Part shown: positions 45,115 to 54,777 of the stretch, piece after piece | Position numbering within the stretch: position 1 is the stretch's first letter | Layout of the letters: every line of letters begins with the position of its first letter | Assembly (NCBI RefSeq): GCF_900101615.1 | Contig: NZ_FMZX01000003.1 | Location: 1 to 64,000 of the forward strand | Direction: 5' to 3' | DNA from: Belnapia rosea | GTDB taxonomy: Bacteria > Pseudomonadota > Alphaproteobacteria > Acetobacterales > Acetobacteraceae | DNA length: 64,000 nucleotides | Position numbers and translations under genes: made by a program | The notes under the pieces: generated by a model | The model's input: only the letters and a program-made list of their open reading frames with translations | Databases searched by the model: none | Told to the model about the DNA's origin: nothing

Positions 45115-46545
45115 TCAGAAGGCCAGGCGGGTGCCCAGGATGAACACCTTCGCGGTGTTGCGGTCCTGCACGCCCGGGTTGGACGGGTCGAGGTCGCGGC
45201 CACGCTCCGCAACCGTGTAGCTGCTGTACTCGGCCACGATGTCGAGGCCCGGAGCGAGGCGGTAGTTGGCGCCGATGCCGTAGCCGAGGCGGCGCATCAT
45301 GGCCGCACCGGCTGCGTTGTTGGTCGCCTGCAGCACGCCGGCAGCGTTGTAGCCGAAGTTGGTGCGGCTCGCGCCTTCCACGGTCTGGATCAGGTAGTTG
45401 CCGCCGATGGTGAACGGCCCGACCGTGTAGCTGGCGCCAGCGAAGAACTGATCCATGGGCCGGTCGCCCTTGATCAGGTTGCCCCAGAAGAAGTTCGAGG
45501 CGCCATGCTCATACTGCGCACCGACCGTCAGGCCGTAGGCCGAAGCCTGCGCACCCACCTGCCAGACGCCGAGCGGCTGGAACACCGCGCGCTGCACGTT
45601 GAGCGGGCTGAGCTCCCGCGCCGCGCCCGAGCCGACATAGCCGCCGGTGACGGACAGGCCGACGCCGGCCAGGCTGCCGCGCCAGCGCACCGCACCCTGG
45701 TACTCGTTGCGGCGGACCGACATGTTCGGGCCGGCCGCGGCCACGCCGAAGTTGGCGGCGCCGGTGAAGGCATAGGAGGCGTCGCACCAGCCGCTGGACT
45801 GGTTGGTCGCGCAGCCCGTGTCCTCGCCTTCGTTGTAGTTGAAGGCGAAGGAGCCGCCGAAGTCGAAGCCGAAGAACTGCGGCGACAGGTAGATGATCTT
45901 GGTGTTGTCGCCGAGCGAGCCCGGGGAGGTCGTCGTGCGGACATTGGCCTGGCGGGACACGAAGGACTCGCGGTCGCCGTAGATGCCGCCGGTGCCGAAG
46001 TTGGTGATGACACCCGAGTTCATCAGGCCGCCGACCGGGCCGTCCTCGTCACCGAAGCGGATCTGGCCCCAGAGCGGCGAGGCGACGAAGGCGTACATCT
46101 CGTCGATGCTCGCCGTCGTCTTGCCCGTGCTGGCGCGCTGCTGGACGATGTTGCGGCCTTCCTGCTGGTTGAAGGCGATCTCGACCACCGCACCGTAGGA
46201 CAGGCCATTGGCCGTCTTGCCGTTGACGAAGACATGGACCTCGGCGTCGGTGCTGAAGTCGTTGTTCGACAGGCGGCCGACATGACCGGGGTTGGTGCCG
46301 ACATTCGTCTCCGTCGTCGGAATCCCGCCAACGACTGTTTGCTGCAGGTTCCCGGTCGCCGGGGACGTGTTGTTGGCCAGGCCGGACGGCGTGGTGCTGT
46401 TGCGGCCGCTCTGCTGCGTGTTGCCGTAGTAAGCCCGGAAGAAGCCGCCAATCCGGACGGTCGGGGCTTCCTGCGCCACGGCAACCGCCGGGGCCAGAAG
46501 CGCCGCGCCGACCACCGCGGTCGTGCCCAGCAGTATCTTGCGCAT
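45115..46545 (-). CDS. Gram-negative porin
   Basis: 476 residues from ATG 46545, eight bases after GAGGAGG-type Shine-Dalgarno. The signal peptide MRKILLGTTAVVGAALLAPA with VAVAQ cleavage is clear. The mature part has alternating beta-strand patterns (APTVRIGGFFRAYYG, GLSYGAVVEIAFN, DEMYAFVASPLWGQIRFG) and ends in GTRLAF, the C-terminal aromatic needed for BAM insertion. PLWGQIRFGDEDG is the usual porin loop. It probably forms a 16-stranded general porin. Confidence 0.92.
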   Translation of the reverse strand: MRKILLGTTAVVGAALLAPAVAVAQEAPTVRIGGFFRAYYGNTQQSGRNSTTPSGLANNTSPATGNLQQTVVGGIPTTETNVGTNPGHVGRLSNNDFSTDAEVHVFVNGKTANGLSYGAVVEIAFNQQEGRNIVQQRASTGKTTASIDEMYAFVASPLWGQIRFGDEDGPVGGLMNSGVITNFGTGGIYGDRESFVSRQANVRTTTSPGSLGDNTKIIYLSPQFFGFDFGGSFAFNYNEGEDTGCATNQSSGWCDASYAFTGAANFGVAAAGPNMSVRRNEYQGAVRWRGSLAGVGLSVTGGYVGSGAARELSPLNVQRAVFQPLGVWQVGAQASAYGLTVGAQYEHGASNFFWGNLIKGDRPMDQFFAGASYTVGPFTIGGNYLIQTVEGASRTNFGYNAAGVLQATNNAAGAAMMRRLGYGIGANYRLAPGLDIVAEYSSYTVAERGRDLDPSNPGVQDRNTAKVFILGTRLAF

Positions 46546-46686
46546 CCTAAACCTCCTCACTCGCCGGGCATGCCCGGCTGTTCCCTGTCTGACCCACCCG
46601 CCCCCCCACGGCTTGCGCCGTTTTGGCAGGTGTCATACCCAAACCCGACCCATGCCGGCGGCCGGACATGACCGGGTCCGCACCGG

Positions 46687-46716
46687 ACTATGGGCCAGCG
46701 CAATAAAGGGCGGCAA
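46687..46716 (-). promoter_or_regulatory. Candidate porin promoter
   Basis: TTGCCG (46716-46711), an 18-base spacer and CATAGT (46692-46687) on the minus strand match four of six bases at each sigma70 element. They lie about 140 bases before the porin start, giving a long leader. Confidence 0.35.
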
Positions 46717-46790
46717 CGGCCGACTCAGCGTTACCGCGACTTCGCTGAAACACTGTGGCGCATGAGACACAGGGTTTTGTACGCGGGGAG

Positions 46791-47372
46791 TTACAGGGGC
46801 AGGAAACCTTCGATCGCGGCCAGCCCGGCGGCCCAGCGCGGCAGCCGGCCGGCCGTCGGCCCGCCGATGCCGCCCAGCCCCAGCACCGGCCGTCCGGCCC
46901 GCCGCGCCAGCGCGGCCCAGCGCAGCGGGCCGAGCGCCGGCGCGCCGGGGTGGCTGCGCGTCGGGAAGACCGGGGAGAGCAGCACCGCATCCGCCCGCAG
47001 CCTGCGCGCCCGGGCCAGCCCGGCCCGGCCATGCGCCGCCGCGGTCAGCAGCAGCCCACGGCGGCGGCGGCCCTGCAGGAAGGGCAGCAGCCCCGCCACC
47101 GCCCTGCGGTCAGGGACATGCAGCCCCGCGCCATGCCGCAGCGCCAGCCGCCCGTCGCCGCCCACCAGCAGCACCAGCCGCCTCTGCCGGGCCAGCGCCG
47201 CCAGCCCCCTCAGCACCGCGGGCGACAGGCCACGCGCCAGCACCGCCGCCCCGGCCGGCAGCCGCGCCGCCGCCCCTCGCGGGTCGGGCAGCCGCACCGG
47301 GTCGCCGACCAGCACCAGCCGCGGCCCGCCCCATGGCTTGAGCCGCCGCGCCGCCGCCTCTAGCTTGCCCAT
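46791..47372 (-). CDS. Thiamine phosphate synthase-like protein (ThiE/TenI)
   Basis: 193 residues from ATG 47372. It shows the TIM-barrel pattern of ThiE/TenI: RLVLVGDP near the N-terminus, HGAGLHVPDR, LLLTAAAHGRAGLARARRLR, ADAVLLSPVFPTRSHPGAPA and LGLGGIGG, which matches the pyrophosphate-binding end. The usual N-terminal region is short and Arg/Ala-rich, so catalytic competence is uncertain. It is divergent from the yggS-like gene with three bases between starts. Confidence 0.8.
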   Translation of the reverse strand: MGKLEAAARRLKPWGGPRLVLVGDPVRLPDPRGAAARLPAGAAVLARGLSPAVLRGLAALARQRRLVLLVGGDGRLALRHGAGLHVPDRRAVAGLLPFLQGRRRRGLLLTAAAHGRAGLARARRLRADAVLLSPVFPTRSHPGAPALGPLRWAALARRAGRPVLGLGGIGGPTAGRLPRWAAGLAAIEGFLPL

Positions 47373-47375
47373 CGC

Positions 47376-48041
47376 ATGACCGACATCGCCGCCAACCTCG
47401 CCCGCATCCAGGCGAGGATCGCCGAGGCCACCGCCCGCGCCAACCGGCCAGCGGGCTCCGTCACCTTGGTCGCCGTCTCGAAGACCAACCCGGCCGAGGC
47501 CGTCGCCGCGGCGCTGGCCGCCGGCCAGATGGTCTTCGGCGAGAACCGGGTACAGGAGGCCGCCGGGAAATTCCCGCCCCTCCGGCCCGCCTGGCCCGCG
47601 CTCCGCCTGCACATCATCGGCGGTCTGCAGACCAACAAGGCGCGGGATGCGGTGCGGATCGCCGATGTGATCGAGAGCCTGGACCGCCCGAAGCTCGCCA
47701 CAGCCCTCGCCGAGGCCATGGCGAAGGAGGGCCGCGCGCCCGAGATGCTGGTGCAGGTGAATACCGGGGAGGAGCCGCAGAAGGCCGGTGTCCCACGGGC
47801 GGAGGCCGAGGGCTTCCTCCGCGCCTGCCGCGAGGAGTGGGGCCTGCCGGTGCGGGGGCTGATGTGCATCCCCCCGGCCGAGGAGGACCCCCGCCCGCAT
47901 TTCCACTACCTGGCGGAGCTGGCCGGCCGCCACGCCCTGCCCGTGCTCAGCATGGGCATGAGCGCGGATTTCGAGGCCGCCATCGCCTGCGGTGCTACCC
48001 ATGTGCGGGTGGGCAGCGCCATCTTCGGCGCCCGGGGCTGA
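47376..48041 (+). CDS. YggS/PLPBP family pyridoxal-phosphate homeostasis protein
   Basis: 221 residues. The PLP Lys lies in VTLVAVSKTNP. FGENRVQEAAGKF, LHIIGGLQTNKARDAV, QVNTGEEPQKAGV and LSMGMSADFEAAIACGATHV complete the family pattern. These single-barrel proteins buffer PLP and have no known catalytic activity. Its start is three bases from that of the ThiE-like gene. Confidence 0.93.
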   Translation: MTDIAANLARIQARIAEATARANRPAGSVTLVAVSKTNPAEAVAAALAAGQMVFGENRVQEAAGKFPPLRPAWPALRLHIIGGLQTNKARDAVRIADVIESLDRPKLATALAEAMAKEGRAPEMLVQVNTGEEPQKAGVPRAEAEGFLRACREEWGLPVRGLMCIPPAEEDPRPHFHYLAELAGRHALPVLSMGMSADFEAAIACGATHVRVGSAIFGARG

Positions 48042-48050
48042 CGCGTGGCC

Positions 48051-48257
48051 TCAGTGCTGCACCGTGCCCTGCTGCACCGGGCCCTGCCGTGCCGGGCCCC
48101 GCCGTGCCGAGGCCACCATGATCAGCATGCCGGCCGTCATGAACAACACGGCCGCGGCGGTGCCCAGCCCAAGGTAGCCCAGCACCGCGCCGATCAGCAT
48201 CAGCACCGCCACCGGCGGCCAAGGGCGCGCCAGCATCTGCCTTAACAAGTCTGCCAT
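48051..48257 (-). CDS. Small membrane protein, unrecognised
   Basis: 68 residues from ATG 48257. Two hydrophobic stretches (VAVLMLIGAVLGYLGL, AAAVLFMTAGMLIMVA) suggest a two-helix membrane hairpin. The C-terminal tail is basic and encoded by a GC-rich imperfect repeat (CCGTGCC-type units at 48059-48110). A GGGAGAGG lies about ten bases upstream. It is convergent with the yggS-like gene. Confidence 0.6.
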   Translation of the reverse strand: MADLLRQMLARPWPPVAVLMLIGAVLGYLGLGTAAAVLFMTAGMLIMVASARRGPARQGPVQQGTVQH

Positions 48258-48346
48258 GGTCCTGGACCTCTCCCTGGCGCCCCGGTTGCTCCGGATGCGC
48301 GTCGGGGAAGAGTGCCAAGCTCAGGCAAAAGATGTCCAGAAGGACA

Positions 48347-48856
48347 TCATTCGTCCATGACCTCGATGGCGGCCAGCCCGGCCGCCAGCACCGCGCGCAG
48401 GGCAGGCTCCGGCAGGGCGATGCAGCCCTCGGTCGGTGCCAGGTCGGGGCGGGCCAGGTGCAGGAAGATGGCGCTGCCCCGGCCGCGCTGCACCGGCGCG
48501 TCGTTCCAGCCAAGGATGCCGATGATGTCGTAGAGCGAGTCCGCCCGCCACAGCACCTCATGCCGGGCCGGATGCGGCAGCGTCACCGGGCGGTTGTAGT
48601 CGGCATGGGACGGGTCGTCGCACCACCCGTCCTGCGGCGCGATCGGCTCGACCGCCACCCGGCAGCGCGGCGGCGCCACCCGGTCCGCCCGGTAGAGCAC
48701 CCGGCGCAACGGCAGCAGGCCCACCGGGGTCGCGCCATCGCCCTCCCGCTTGTCGCGGCGGATGCCACCCCGGCCCAGGGCGCAGCGCCAGGTCTCGCCC
48801 TGCAGCCGCAGCAGCCCGTCGGGCCGCACCAGCGCGGTGGAGGGGGCCGCGCTCAT
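48347..48856 (-). CDS. L,D-transpeptidase (YkuD-type) family protein
   Basis: 169 residues without a signal peptide. The catalytic signature is IFLHLARPDLAPTEGCIALP, with the His and the nucleophile Cys. GIRRDKREGDGATPVGLLPL and the CDDPSHADYN loop match the short proteobacterial L,D-transpeptidase/ErfK-like group. Lack of an export signal is usual in this subgroup and leaves the substrate open. It overlaps ribA by four bases. Confidence 0.85.
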   Translation of the reverse strand: MSAAPSTALVRPDGLLRLQGETWRCALGRGGIRRDKREGDGATPVGLLPLRRVLYRADRVAPPRCRVAVEPIAPQDGWCDDPSHADYNRPVTLPHPARHEVLWRADSLYDIIGILGWNDAPVQRGRGSAIFLHLARPDLAPTEGCIALPEPALRAVLAAGLAAIEVMDE

Positions 48857-50019
48857 GCGAGCAGATGGCCGAAGCGGCGGGCCTTGGTCTCCAGATACCC
48901 GTCATTCACCCCATTCGGGGCAAAGGCATGCGCTTCCCGCCCCTCGACCAGGATGCCGCAGGCGGCCAGCGACTCGAGCTTCTCCGGGTTGTTGGTCAGC
49001 AGCCGCACCCGCTCGATGCCGAGCTGGCGGAGGATGGTCGCCGCCACCATGAAATTGCGCTCATCCGCCCCGTAGCCGAGCGCCCGGTTGGCATCCAGCG
49101 TGTCGAGCCCGCCATCCTGCAGCCGGTAGGCGCGGAGCTTGTTGACGAGGCCGATGCCCCGCCCCTCCTGCGCGAGATAGACCAGCACCCCGGCCCCCGC
49201 CTCGCCCATGCGATGGATGGCGCCGCGCAGCTGCGGCCCGCAATCGCAGCGCAGGGAACCGAGCAGGTCGCCGGTGAAGCATTCCGAATGCAGCCGCACC
49301 AGCGGCGCATCGCCGCGCGCGACGACGTCCTCCGGCCGGCCGACCAGGATGGCGAGGTGCTCGATCCCGCCATCCGCCGCGCGGAAGGCGACGATGCGCG
49401 CATCCGGCGCACCCTCGAGCGGCACCGCGGCTTCGGCCACCCGCCGCAGCGTGGTCGCCGCCTCGGCCGGATAGGCCAGCACATCGGCGGTCTCGACCGT
49501 GAGCAGGTCGCCCCGGCCCAGGCCATCCCGGGCCGGCGCCGCGATCACCGCCGGCAGCAGCCGGCCGAGCTTGGCCAGGGCGAGCGCCGCCCCGGCCAGG
49601 GCCGGGGCCGGGACGCGTTCGGTGCGGTTGCCCTCGGGCAAGCGGTCGGCGGTCGGGTCGGCCAGGCTGCGCAGCATCGCGGGGTCCAGCAGGCTCGGCG
49701 GCAGGCGGAGCGCGACGGCCGCCTCCTCCACCCCCTGGACCGGGCGCAGCACCGGCACCGGCGCCACATCCGCCGCCCGGCTCGGCGCCAGCAGCAGCAC
49801 GCCCGGGCCGCGGGCCAGCGCCGCCAGCTCGGCGAGGCCGGCGGCGCCCACCGTCTCGGCCGCGGCGATCACCAGGGGATGCTCCCCGCCCCGCAGCAGC
49901 ACCGGCGTCCCCCGCCGGAGCTCGGCGGCGGCGCGATGCACGGCGCGCAGGGACAGGGCAGCATCCGGCGCGGCGGAGGCGGCAGTGGCAAGCGGGTCGG
50001 TCGCAACGGAGAGGGGCAT
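48853..50019 (-). CDS. ribA: GTP cyclohydrolase II with degenerate N-terminal RibB-like domain
   Basis: 388 residues from ATG 50019. The C-terminal half (about 200-388) is GTP cyclohydrolase II: VRLHSECFTGDLLGSLRCDC (zinc Cys), YLAQEGRGIGLVNKLRAYRL, LGYGADERNFMVAATILRQL and LLTNNPEKLESL. It opens GTP to the riboflavin precursor. The N-terminal half resembles DHBP synthase in length only; its acidic metal-binding signature is absent, as in other alphaproteobacterial RibA proteins. Confidence 0.9.
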   Translation of the reverse strand: MPLSVATDPLATAASAAPDAALSLRAVHRAAAELRRGTPVLLRGGEHPLVIAAAETVGAAGLAELAALARGPGVLLLAPSRAADVAPVPVLRPVQGVEEAAVALRLPPSLLDPAMLRSLADPTADRLPEGNRTERVPAPALAGAALALAKLGRLLPAVIAAPARDGLGRGDLLTVETADVLAYPAEAATTLRRVAEAAVPLEGAPDARIVAFRAADGGIEHLAILVGRPEDVVARGDAPLVRLHSECFTGDLLGSLRCDCGPQLRGAIHRMGEAGAGVLVYLAQEGRGIGLVNKLRAYRLQDGGLDTLDANRALGYGADERNFMVAATILRQLGIERVRLLTNNPEKLESLAACGILVEGREAHAFAPNGVNDGYLETKARRFGHLLA

Positions 50020-50225
50020 GATCGTCAATCTAGGTCCATCCAGGCTGCATCGCGCACCCGGAATGTGGCGTCGAAACGGCACCGGCAGGAGAGGGAGCGA
50101 AATATTGATTACGGACCGAGCTCGGACCATCTGAGGCAGCGCTATGGCTTGACAACCTCGCCACAGCTTCGCCATCGACATCACGTAAATCTCGACTGAC
50201 AAGAAATCCTGCCCTGGGAGATTGC

Positions 50226-50948
50226 ATGGCTGGTCCCCGCCCACTGCTGATCGTGGATGATGACGTCGCCCTTCGGGCGACGCTGGCGGAGCAGCTTTCG
50301 CTCGACGGCGAATTCGACCCCGCCGAGGCCGCGACGGCCGAGGAAGCCGAGCGGATGCTCTCCTCGCCCACCGCCCGCTTCGACGCCGTCCTGCTCGATA
50401 TCGGCCTGCCCGATGGCGACGGCCGGGAGTTGTGCACCCGCCTGCGCCGCCAGGGGCTCAAGATCCCCGTCATCATGCTGACCGGGGCGGATGGCGAGCA
50501 GGATGTGGTCCGCGGCCTCGATGCCGGGGCCAACGACTACATCGCCAAGCCCTTCCGGCTGAACGAGCTGCTGGCGCGGCTGCGCGCCCAGCTCCGCGTC
50601 TTCGACAATTCCGAGGATGCGGTCTTCCTGGTCGGCCCCTACACCTTCCGCCCCTCCGCCAAGCTGCTGATGGAGCAGGCGCGCAACCGGAAGATCCGGC
50701 TGACCGAGAAGGAAAGCGCGATCCTCAAATACCTCTACCGCGCCGGCGGCAAGCCGGTGGGGCGGCAGATCCTGCTGAACGAGGTCTGGGGCTACAACAG
50801 CGCGGTCACCACCCACACGCTGGAGACGCATATCTATCGCCTCCGCCAGAAAATCGAGCCGGACCCGACCAATGCCCGGCTGCTGCTGACCGAAGGTGGC
50901 GGCTACCGGCTGGATCCGGCCGCCGGCACCGCCGCCGCCAACGGCTAG
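50226..50948 (+). CDS. OmpR/PhoB-family response regulator
   Basis: 240 residues. The receiver domain has DDD at residues 11-13, phosphoacceptor Asp in AVLLDIGLPDGDGREL, the Thr of MLTGADGEQD and Lys in IAKPFRLNELLARLRAQLRV. The C-terminal winged helix is clear (IRLTEKESAILKYLYRAGGK, VTTHTLETHIYRLRQKIEP). No histidine kinase is adjacent, so its partner is elsewhere. It is divergent from ribA with 206 bases between. Confidence 0.93.
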   Translation: MAGPRPLLIVDDDVALRATLAEQLSLDGEFDPAEAATAEEAERMLSSPTARFDAVLLDIGLPDGDGRELCTRLRRQGLKIPVIMLTGADGEQDVVRGLDAGANDYIAKPFRLNELLARLRAQLRVFDNSEDAVFLVGPYTFRPSAKLLMEQARNRKIRLTEKESAILKYLYRAGGKPVGRQILLNEVWGYNSAVTTHTLETHIYRLRQKIEPDPTNARLLLTEGGGYRLDPAAGTAAANG

Positions 50949-51067
50949 GGCCAAATATCCTGCCTCAACGGGTGGGGGACCGTGCCCCGCAGCGTTGCCG
51001 GTCGTCTGGCCGGGCGTATCTCCGACCGGGTGACCCCACCTGACCGGAGCTTGCCCAGGCCGGCAGC

Positions 51068-51661
51068 CTACTCGAACCGCACCGCCTCATCGAAGGTCAG
51101 GCGCGGGCTGCGGGGGAAGAGGCCGCTTTCATCCCCATATCCCAGGTTGACGAGGAAATTCGACCGCCAGCTGGTGCCGGCGAAGAAGGCCTCGTCCACC
51201 TTGGCATTGTCGAAGCCGCTCATCGGCCCGGCATCGAGGCCGAGCGCCCGGGCGGCGAGGATCAGGTAGGCGCCCTGCAGGCTGCCGTTGCGGAAGGCTG
51301 TCACCTCCGCCAACGCATCATTGCCGGCGAACCAAGACCGCGCATCCGCATGCGGGAAGAGCTTCGGCAGTTCGTCATAGAAGCGGGTGTCATGGGCGAC
51401 GATGGCGATGACCGGCGCGGTCATCGTCTTCTCCATGTTGCCCTTGGAGAGCGCCGGCCTCAGCTTCTCCTTGCCCTCCGCGGTGCGGATGAAGACCAGG
51501 CGGGCGGGCGAGCTGTTCGCGCTGGTCGGCCCGAATTTCAGCAGGTCATAGAGCTCGGCCAGCTTGGTGTCCGGCACCGGCCGGTCCTGCCACTTGTAGT
51601 GGGTGCGGGCGGTGCGGAAGAGCTGGTCGAGCGCGGCAGCATCGAGGATCTGGTCGGGCAT
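51068..51661 (-). CDS. Nitroreductase-fold oxidoreductase, RutE-like (malonic semialdehyde reductase)
   Basis: 197 residues. It matches the RutE/HadB subgroup: [55 protein letters not shown] and [20 protein letters not shown]. This FMN enzyme reduces malonic semialdehyde to 3-hydroxypropionate in the Rut pyrimidine pathway. No other rut gene lies nearby, so another substrate is possible. Confidence 0.9.
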   Translation of the reverse strand: MPDQILDAAALDQLFRTARTHYKWQDRPVPDTKLAELYDLLKFGPTSANSSPARLVFIRTAEGKEKLRPALSKGNMEKTMTAPVIAIVAHDTRFYDELPKLFPHADARSWFAGNDALAEVTAFRNGSLQGAYLILAARALGLDAGPMSGFDNAKVDEAFFAGTSWRSNFLVNLGYGDESGLFPRSPRLTFDEAVRFE

Positions 51662-51739
51662 AGGAGGCTCCGTTCGGATTCGCTATCCCGACCGGTATCG
51701 GCCCACGGCCCGGCGCCGCCAATGGTGCCGGGCTGATCT

Positions 51740-51764
51740 CCGCCATCACCGATGGTGATGGCGG
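51740..51764 (-). terminator. Perfect 11-bp hairpin after the NifU-like gene
   Basis: CCGCCATCACC, GAT and GGTGATGGCGG form an 11-pair stem eight bases past the end of the NifU-like gene and 78 bases before the RutE-like start. There is no T-run, so Rho-independent termination is uncertain; it may protect the 3' end. Confidence 0.45.
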
Positions 51765-51771
51765 CCAGGGA

Positions 51772-52332
51772 TCAGGCGTCCACCTGCTCCACCGCCACCA
51801 CCTCGGGCACGTAGTGCCGCAGCATGTTCTCGACGCCATGCTTCAGCGTGGCGCGCGAGGAGGGGCAGCCGGAGCAGGCACCCTGCAGATGCAGCTTCAC
51901 CACCCCGTCGCGGTAGCCGCGGAAGACGATGTCGCCGCCATCCCCGGCCACGGCCGGGCGCACGCGGGTGTCGAGCAGCTCCTTGATCTGGTCGACGATC
52001 TCGGCATCGGCGTCGTCGAACTCCTCCGCCTCGGCATCGCCGTCGCTGTCGAGCACGGGCAGGCCGGCCATGAAATGGTCCATGATCGCGCCCAGCACCT
52101 GCGGGCGGAGCTGCGCCCAGTCGGCTGCCTCGGTCTGGGTCACGGTGACGAAATCGCCACCGAGGAAGACGCGCGCCACGCCGCCGAGGGCGAAGATGCG
52201 GGTCGCCAGCGGGCTGCGGGTGGCAGCCTCGGCCGAGGCGAAGTCGGCGGTGCCGCTCGTGCCCATCACCTCCCGCCCGGGGAGGAATTTCAGCGTGGCG
52301 GGGTTCGGGGTGCCTTCGGTCTCGATGAACAT
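51772..52332 (-). CDS. NifU-family iron-sulfur scaffold protein
   Basis: 186 residues. The N-terminal Scaffold-Nfu domain (FIETEGTPNPATLKFLPGRE) is followed by a NifU C-terminal domain with the cluster-binding CxxC in LQGACSGCPSSRATLKHGVE. An acidic linker lies between them. Such proteins carry Fe-S clusters to target enzymes; radical-SAM hpnH and ispH downstream in the map are both Fe-S enzymes, but no direct link is shown. Confidence 0.93.
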   Translation of the reverse strand: MFIETEGTPNPATLKFLPGREVMGTSGTADFASAEAATRSPLATRIFALGGVARVFLGGDFVTVTQTEAADWAQLRPQVLGAIMDHFMAGLPVLDSDGDAEAEEFDDADAEIVDQIKELLDTRVRPAVAGDGGDIVFRGYRDGVVKLHLQGACSGCPSSRATLKHGVENMLRHYVPEVVAVEQVDA

Positions 52333-52417
52333 GGGTCTGGTCCTGCCAAAGCAGCTGGTGGGTTATTTCCGGACTAAGCTGGTCGGCTTTACCCCCGGAT
52401 GCAACCCACCGCCGCCC

Positions 52418-53590
52418 TTATTCGGCCGCGACGGCGGGCGTGCCGCCATGCTTGGCGCCGCGCACCGGCTTCTGCTTCGGCTCATGCGCGATCTCGGCCA
52501 TGGTCTGCTCGACATGGCGGGAGAAGACGAAATCCGCCGGCCGCTGCCCGGAGAGGTCGATCTCGGGCGCCATCTCGCCCTCGGTCTTCGGTCCCCGCAC
52601 CTGCCGCGCCATCGCCTTCAGGGGGTGCTTGATGGAATCGATCACCGCCGAGGCCTCGAAGCCGGAATGCACCATGCAGTCGGCGCATTTCTCGTAGTTG
52701 CCGACCCCGTACTTGTCCCAGTCGGTGGTCTCCATCAGCTCCTTGAAGGACTTCGCATAGCCCTCGCCGAGCAGGTAGCAGGGCCGCTGCCAGCCGAAGA
52801 TGTTGCGGGTCGGGTTGCCCCAGGGCGTGCAGTGGTAGGTCTGGTTGCCCGCCAGGAAGTCGAGGAAGAGCGGGCTGTTGCCCATCTTCCACCCCTTGCC
52901 CTTGCCGCGGGCGAAAATGCCGCGGAACAGCTCCTTCGTCTTCCGGCGGTTGAGGAAGTGCTGCTGGCTGGGCGCCCGCTCATAGGCATAGCCGGGCGAG
53001 ACCATGATGGCGTCGATGCCCATGGCGGTGACGTCGTCGAAGAACCGCGCCATCCGCTCCGGCTCGGCATTGTTGAACAGCGTGGCGTTGATGGCGACGC
53101 GGAAGCCGCGCGCCTTGGCGTCCTTCAGCGCGGCGACGGCGCGGTCGTAGACGCCCTTCTGGCTCACCGCCCAGTCATGCTGGTCCTTGTCGCCGTCCAG
53201 GTGGATGTCCCAGGTGAAATTCGGGTGCGGCTTGTACTGCTCGATCCGCTTCTCGAGCAGCAGCGCATTGGTGCAGAGGATGACGACCTTGCCACGCGCC
53301 AGGATGCCCTCGACGATCTGCGGCATCTCCTTGTGCAGCAGCGGCTCCCCACCCGCGATGGCGACGACCGGCACGCCCGTCTCGTCCACCGCCTGCAGGC
53401 ACTCCTCGACCGAGAGGCGCTTGTTCAGGATCGGGTCCGGATAGTCGATCTTGCCGCAGCCGGCGCAGGCCAGGTTGCACTTGAACAGCGGCTCCAGCAT
53501 CAGCACGAGCGGGTATCGCTTCCGCCCCAGCATGTGCTGCTTGAGCACATAGGCGCCGACCTTCATCTGCTGCCGCAGCGGGATACCCAT
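52418..53590 (-). CDS. hpnH: Adenosyl-hopene transferase HpnH (radical SAM)
   Basis: 390 residues. The radical-SAM cysteines are in FKCNLACAGCGKIDYP (CxxxCxxC). LSVEECLQAVDETGVPVVAI, AGGEPLLHKEMPQIVEGI and the C-terminal CADCMVHSGFEASAV are typical of HpnH. It adds the 5'-deoxyadenosyl group to hopene, the first step toward extended hopanoids. ispH and an hpnN-like transporter are close by. Confidence 0.94.
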   Translation of the reverse strand: MGIPLRQQMKVGAYVLKQHMLGRKRYPLVLMLEPLFKCNLACAGCGKIDYPDPILNKRLSVEECLQAVDETGVPVVAIAGGEPLLHKEMPQIVEGILARGKVVILCTNALLLEKRIEQYKPHPNFTWDIHLDGDKDQHDWAVSQKGVYDRAVAALKDAKARGFRVAINATLFNNAEPERMARFFDDVTAMGIDAIMVSPGYAYERAPSQQHFLNRRKTKELFRGIFARGKGKGWKMGNSPLFLDFLAGNQTYHCTPWGNPTRNIFGWQRPCYLLGEGYAKSFKELMETTDWDKYGVGNYEKCADCMVHSGFEASAVIDSIKHPLKAMARQVRGPKTEGEMAPEIDLSGQRPADFVFSRHVEQTMAEIAHEPKQKPVRGAKHGGTPAVAAE

Positions 53591-53832
53591 ACCATCTCTC
53601 TCCTAACCAGCGGTCCCGATGCGCCGCCTTGGCGGCAGCGCCCCGGGCCGAGGCCACGAACACGGCCCGCCGCGAGCGCGGCAAGGCAAGGGGGCGCGGA
53701 TGCGCCCCGCCGGCGTCCAAAGCGTGATTGCCGCGCGCCGGACCAGCCGGTGGCGTGAAGCACGCAAGCCAGCAACAAGCCAGAGCATGATCGCCGCTTC
53801 CACGCGCGGCGGCCATGCTCCAGGGGTCTGCC

Positions 53833-54777
53833 TCAAGAAGCCGCGCTGGCCTCGGGTTCCACCAGGGCCGCGGGCAGCTTGAACGACACATCCTCGACGA
53901 TGCCGGGCAAGGCGGAAACCTCGACGGGGCCAAGCCGGCCCAGCGCCGCGATCACCTCCTCCACCAGGCTCTCCGGGGCGGAGGCCCCGGCCGTGATCCC
54001 CACCACCTCCGCACCCCGGAGCCATTCGGGCCGGAGCGCCTCGGCATCCGGGATCAGGTAGCAGGGCACCCCCTGCTCCGACCCGATCTCCCGGAGGCGG
54101 TTAGAGTTGGAACTGTTGGCGGCTCCTACAACCAGCAACACGTCCACCCGCCGCGCCAGCTCCCGCACCGCCGTCTGGCGGTTCTGGGTGGCGTAGCAGA
54201 TGTCTCGCGTATCAGGGCCGACGAGGTCCGTGAAGCGGGCTTTCAGCGCCTCGATGATGCCGCGCGCGTCATCGACGGAAAGCGTGGTCTGCGTGACGAA
54301 AGCAGCCGGCTGGTCGGTCCGGATCGGCAGCGCCGCCACCTCCGCGGCACTCCCGACGAGATGAACCCGGCCGGGGATCTGCCCCAGCGTGCCCTCGACC
54401 TCGGGATGCCCGGCATGGCCGATGAGGATCAGGGCCCGCCCCTGGGCGACATAGCGCCGCCCCTCGGTATGGACCTTGGACACCAGCGGGCAGGTGGCGT
54501 CCAGCACGGGCAGGCCACGCGCCTCGGCTTCGGCCTCGACGGCGCGGGAGACGCCATGGGCACTGAAGATGGTGACGGCGCCGGCCGGGACCTCCTCGAG
54601 GGCCTCGATGAAGCGGGCGCCCTTGGCCTGCAGCGTCTCGACCACCCTGCGGTTGTGGACGATCTCATGCCGCACATAGACGGGCGCCCCGTACTTCTCC
54701 AGCGCCCGCTCGACGATATCCACCGCCCGCACGACACCGGCGCAGAAGCCCCTCGGCTGCGCCAGAACAATCCGCAT
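53833..54777 (-). CDS. ispH: 4-hydroxy-3-methylbut-2-enyl diphosphate reductase
   Basis: 314 residues from ATG 54777 ([20 protein letters not shown]), the family start. The three cluster cysteines lie in [18 protein letters not shown] and [22 protein letters not shown] and SSNSNRL are also conserved. It makes IPP and DMAPP, the last step of the MEP pathway, feeding hopanoid synthesis. hpnH lies downstream on the same strand, 242 bases away. Confidence 0.96.
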   Translation of the reverse strand: MRIVLAQPRGFCAGVVRAVDIVERALEKYGAPVYVRHEIVHNRRVVETLQAKGARFIEALEEVPAGAVTIFSAHGVSRAVEAEAEARGLPVLDATCPLVSKVHTEGRRYVAQGRALILIGHAGHPEVEGTLGQIPGRVHLVGSAAEVAALPIRTDQPAAFVTQTTLSVDDARGIIEALKARFTDLVGPDTRDICYATQNRQTAVRELARRVDVLLVVGAANSSNSNRLREIGSEQGVPCYLIPDAEALRPEWLRGAEVVGITAGASAPESLVEEVIAALGRLGPVEVSALPGIVEDVSFKLPAALVEPEASAAS

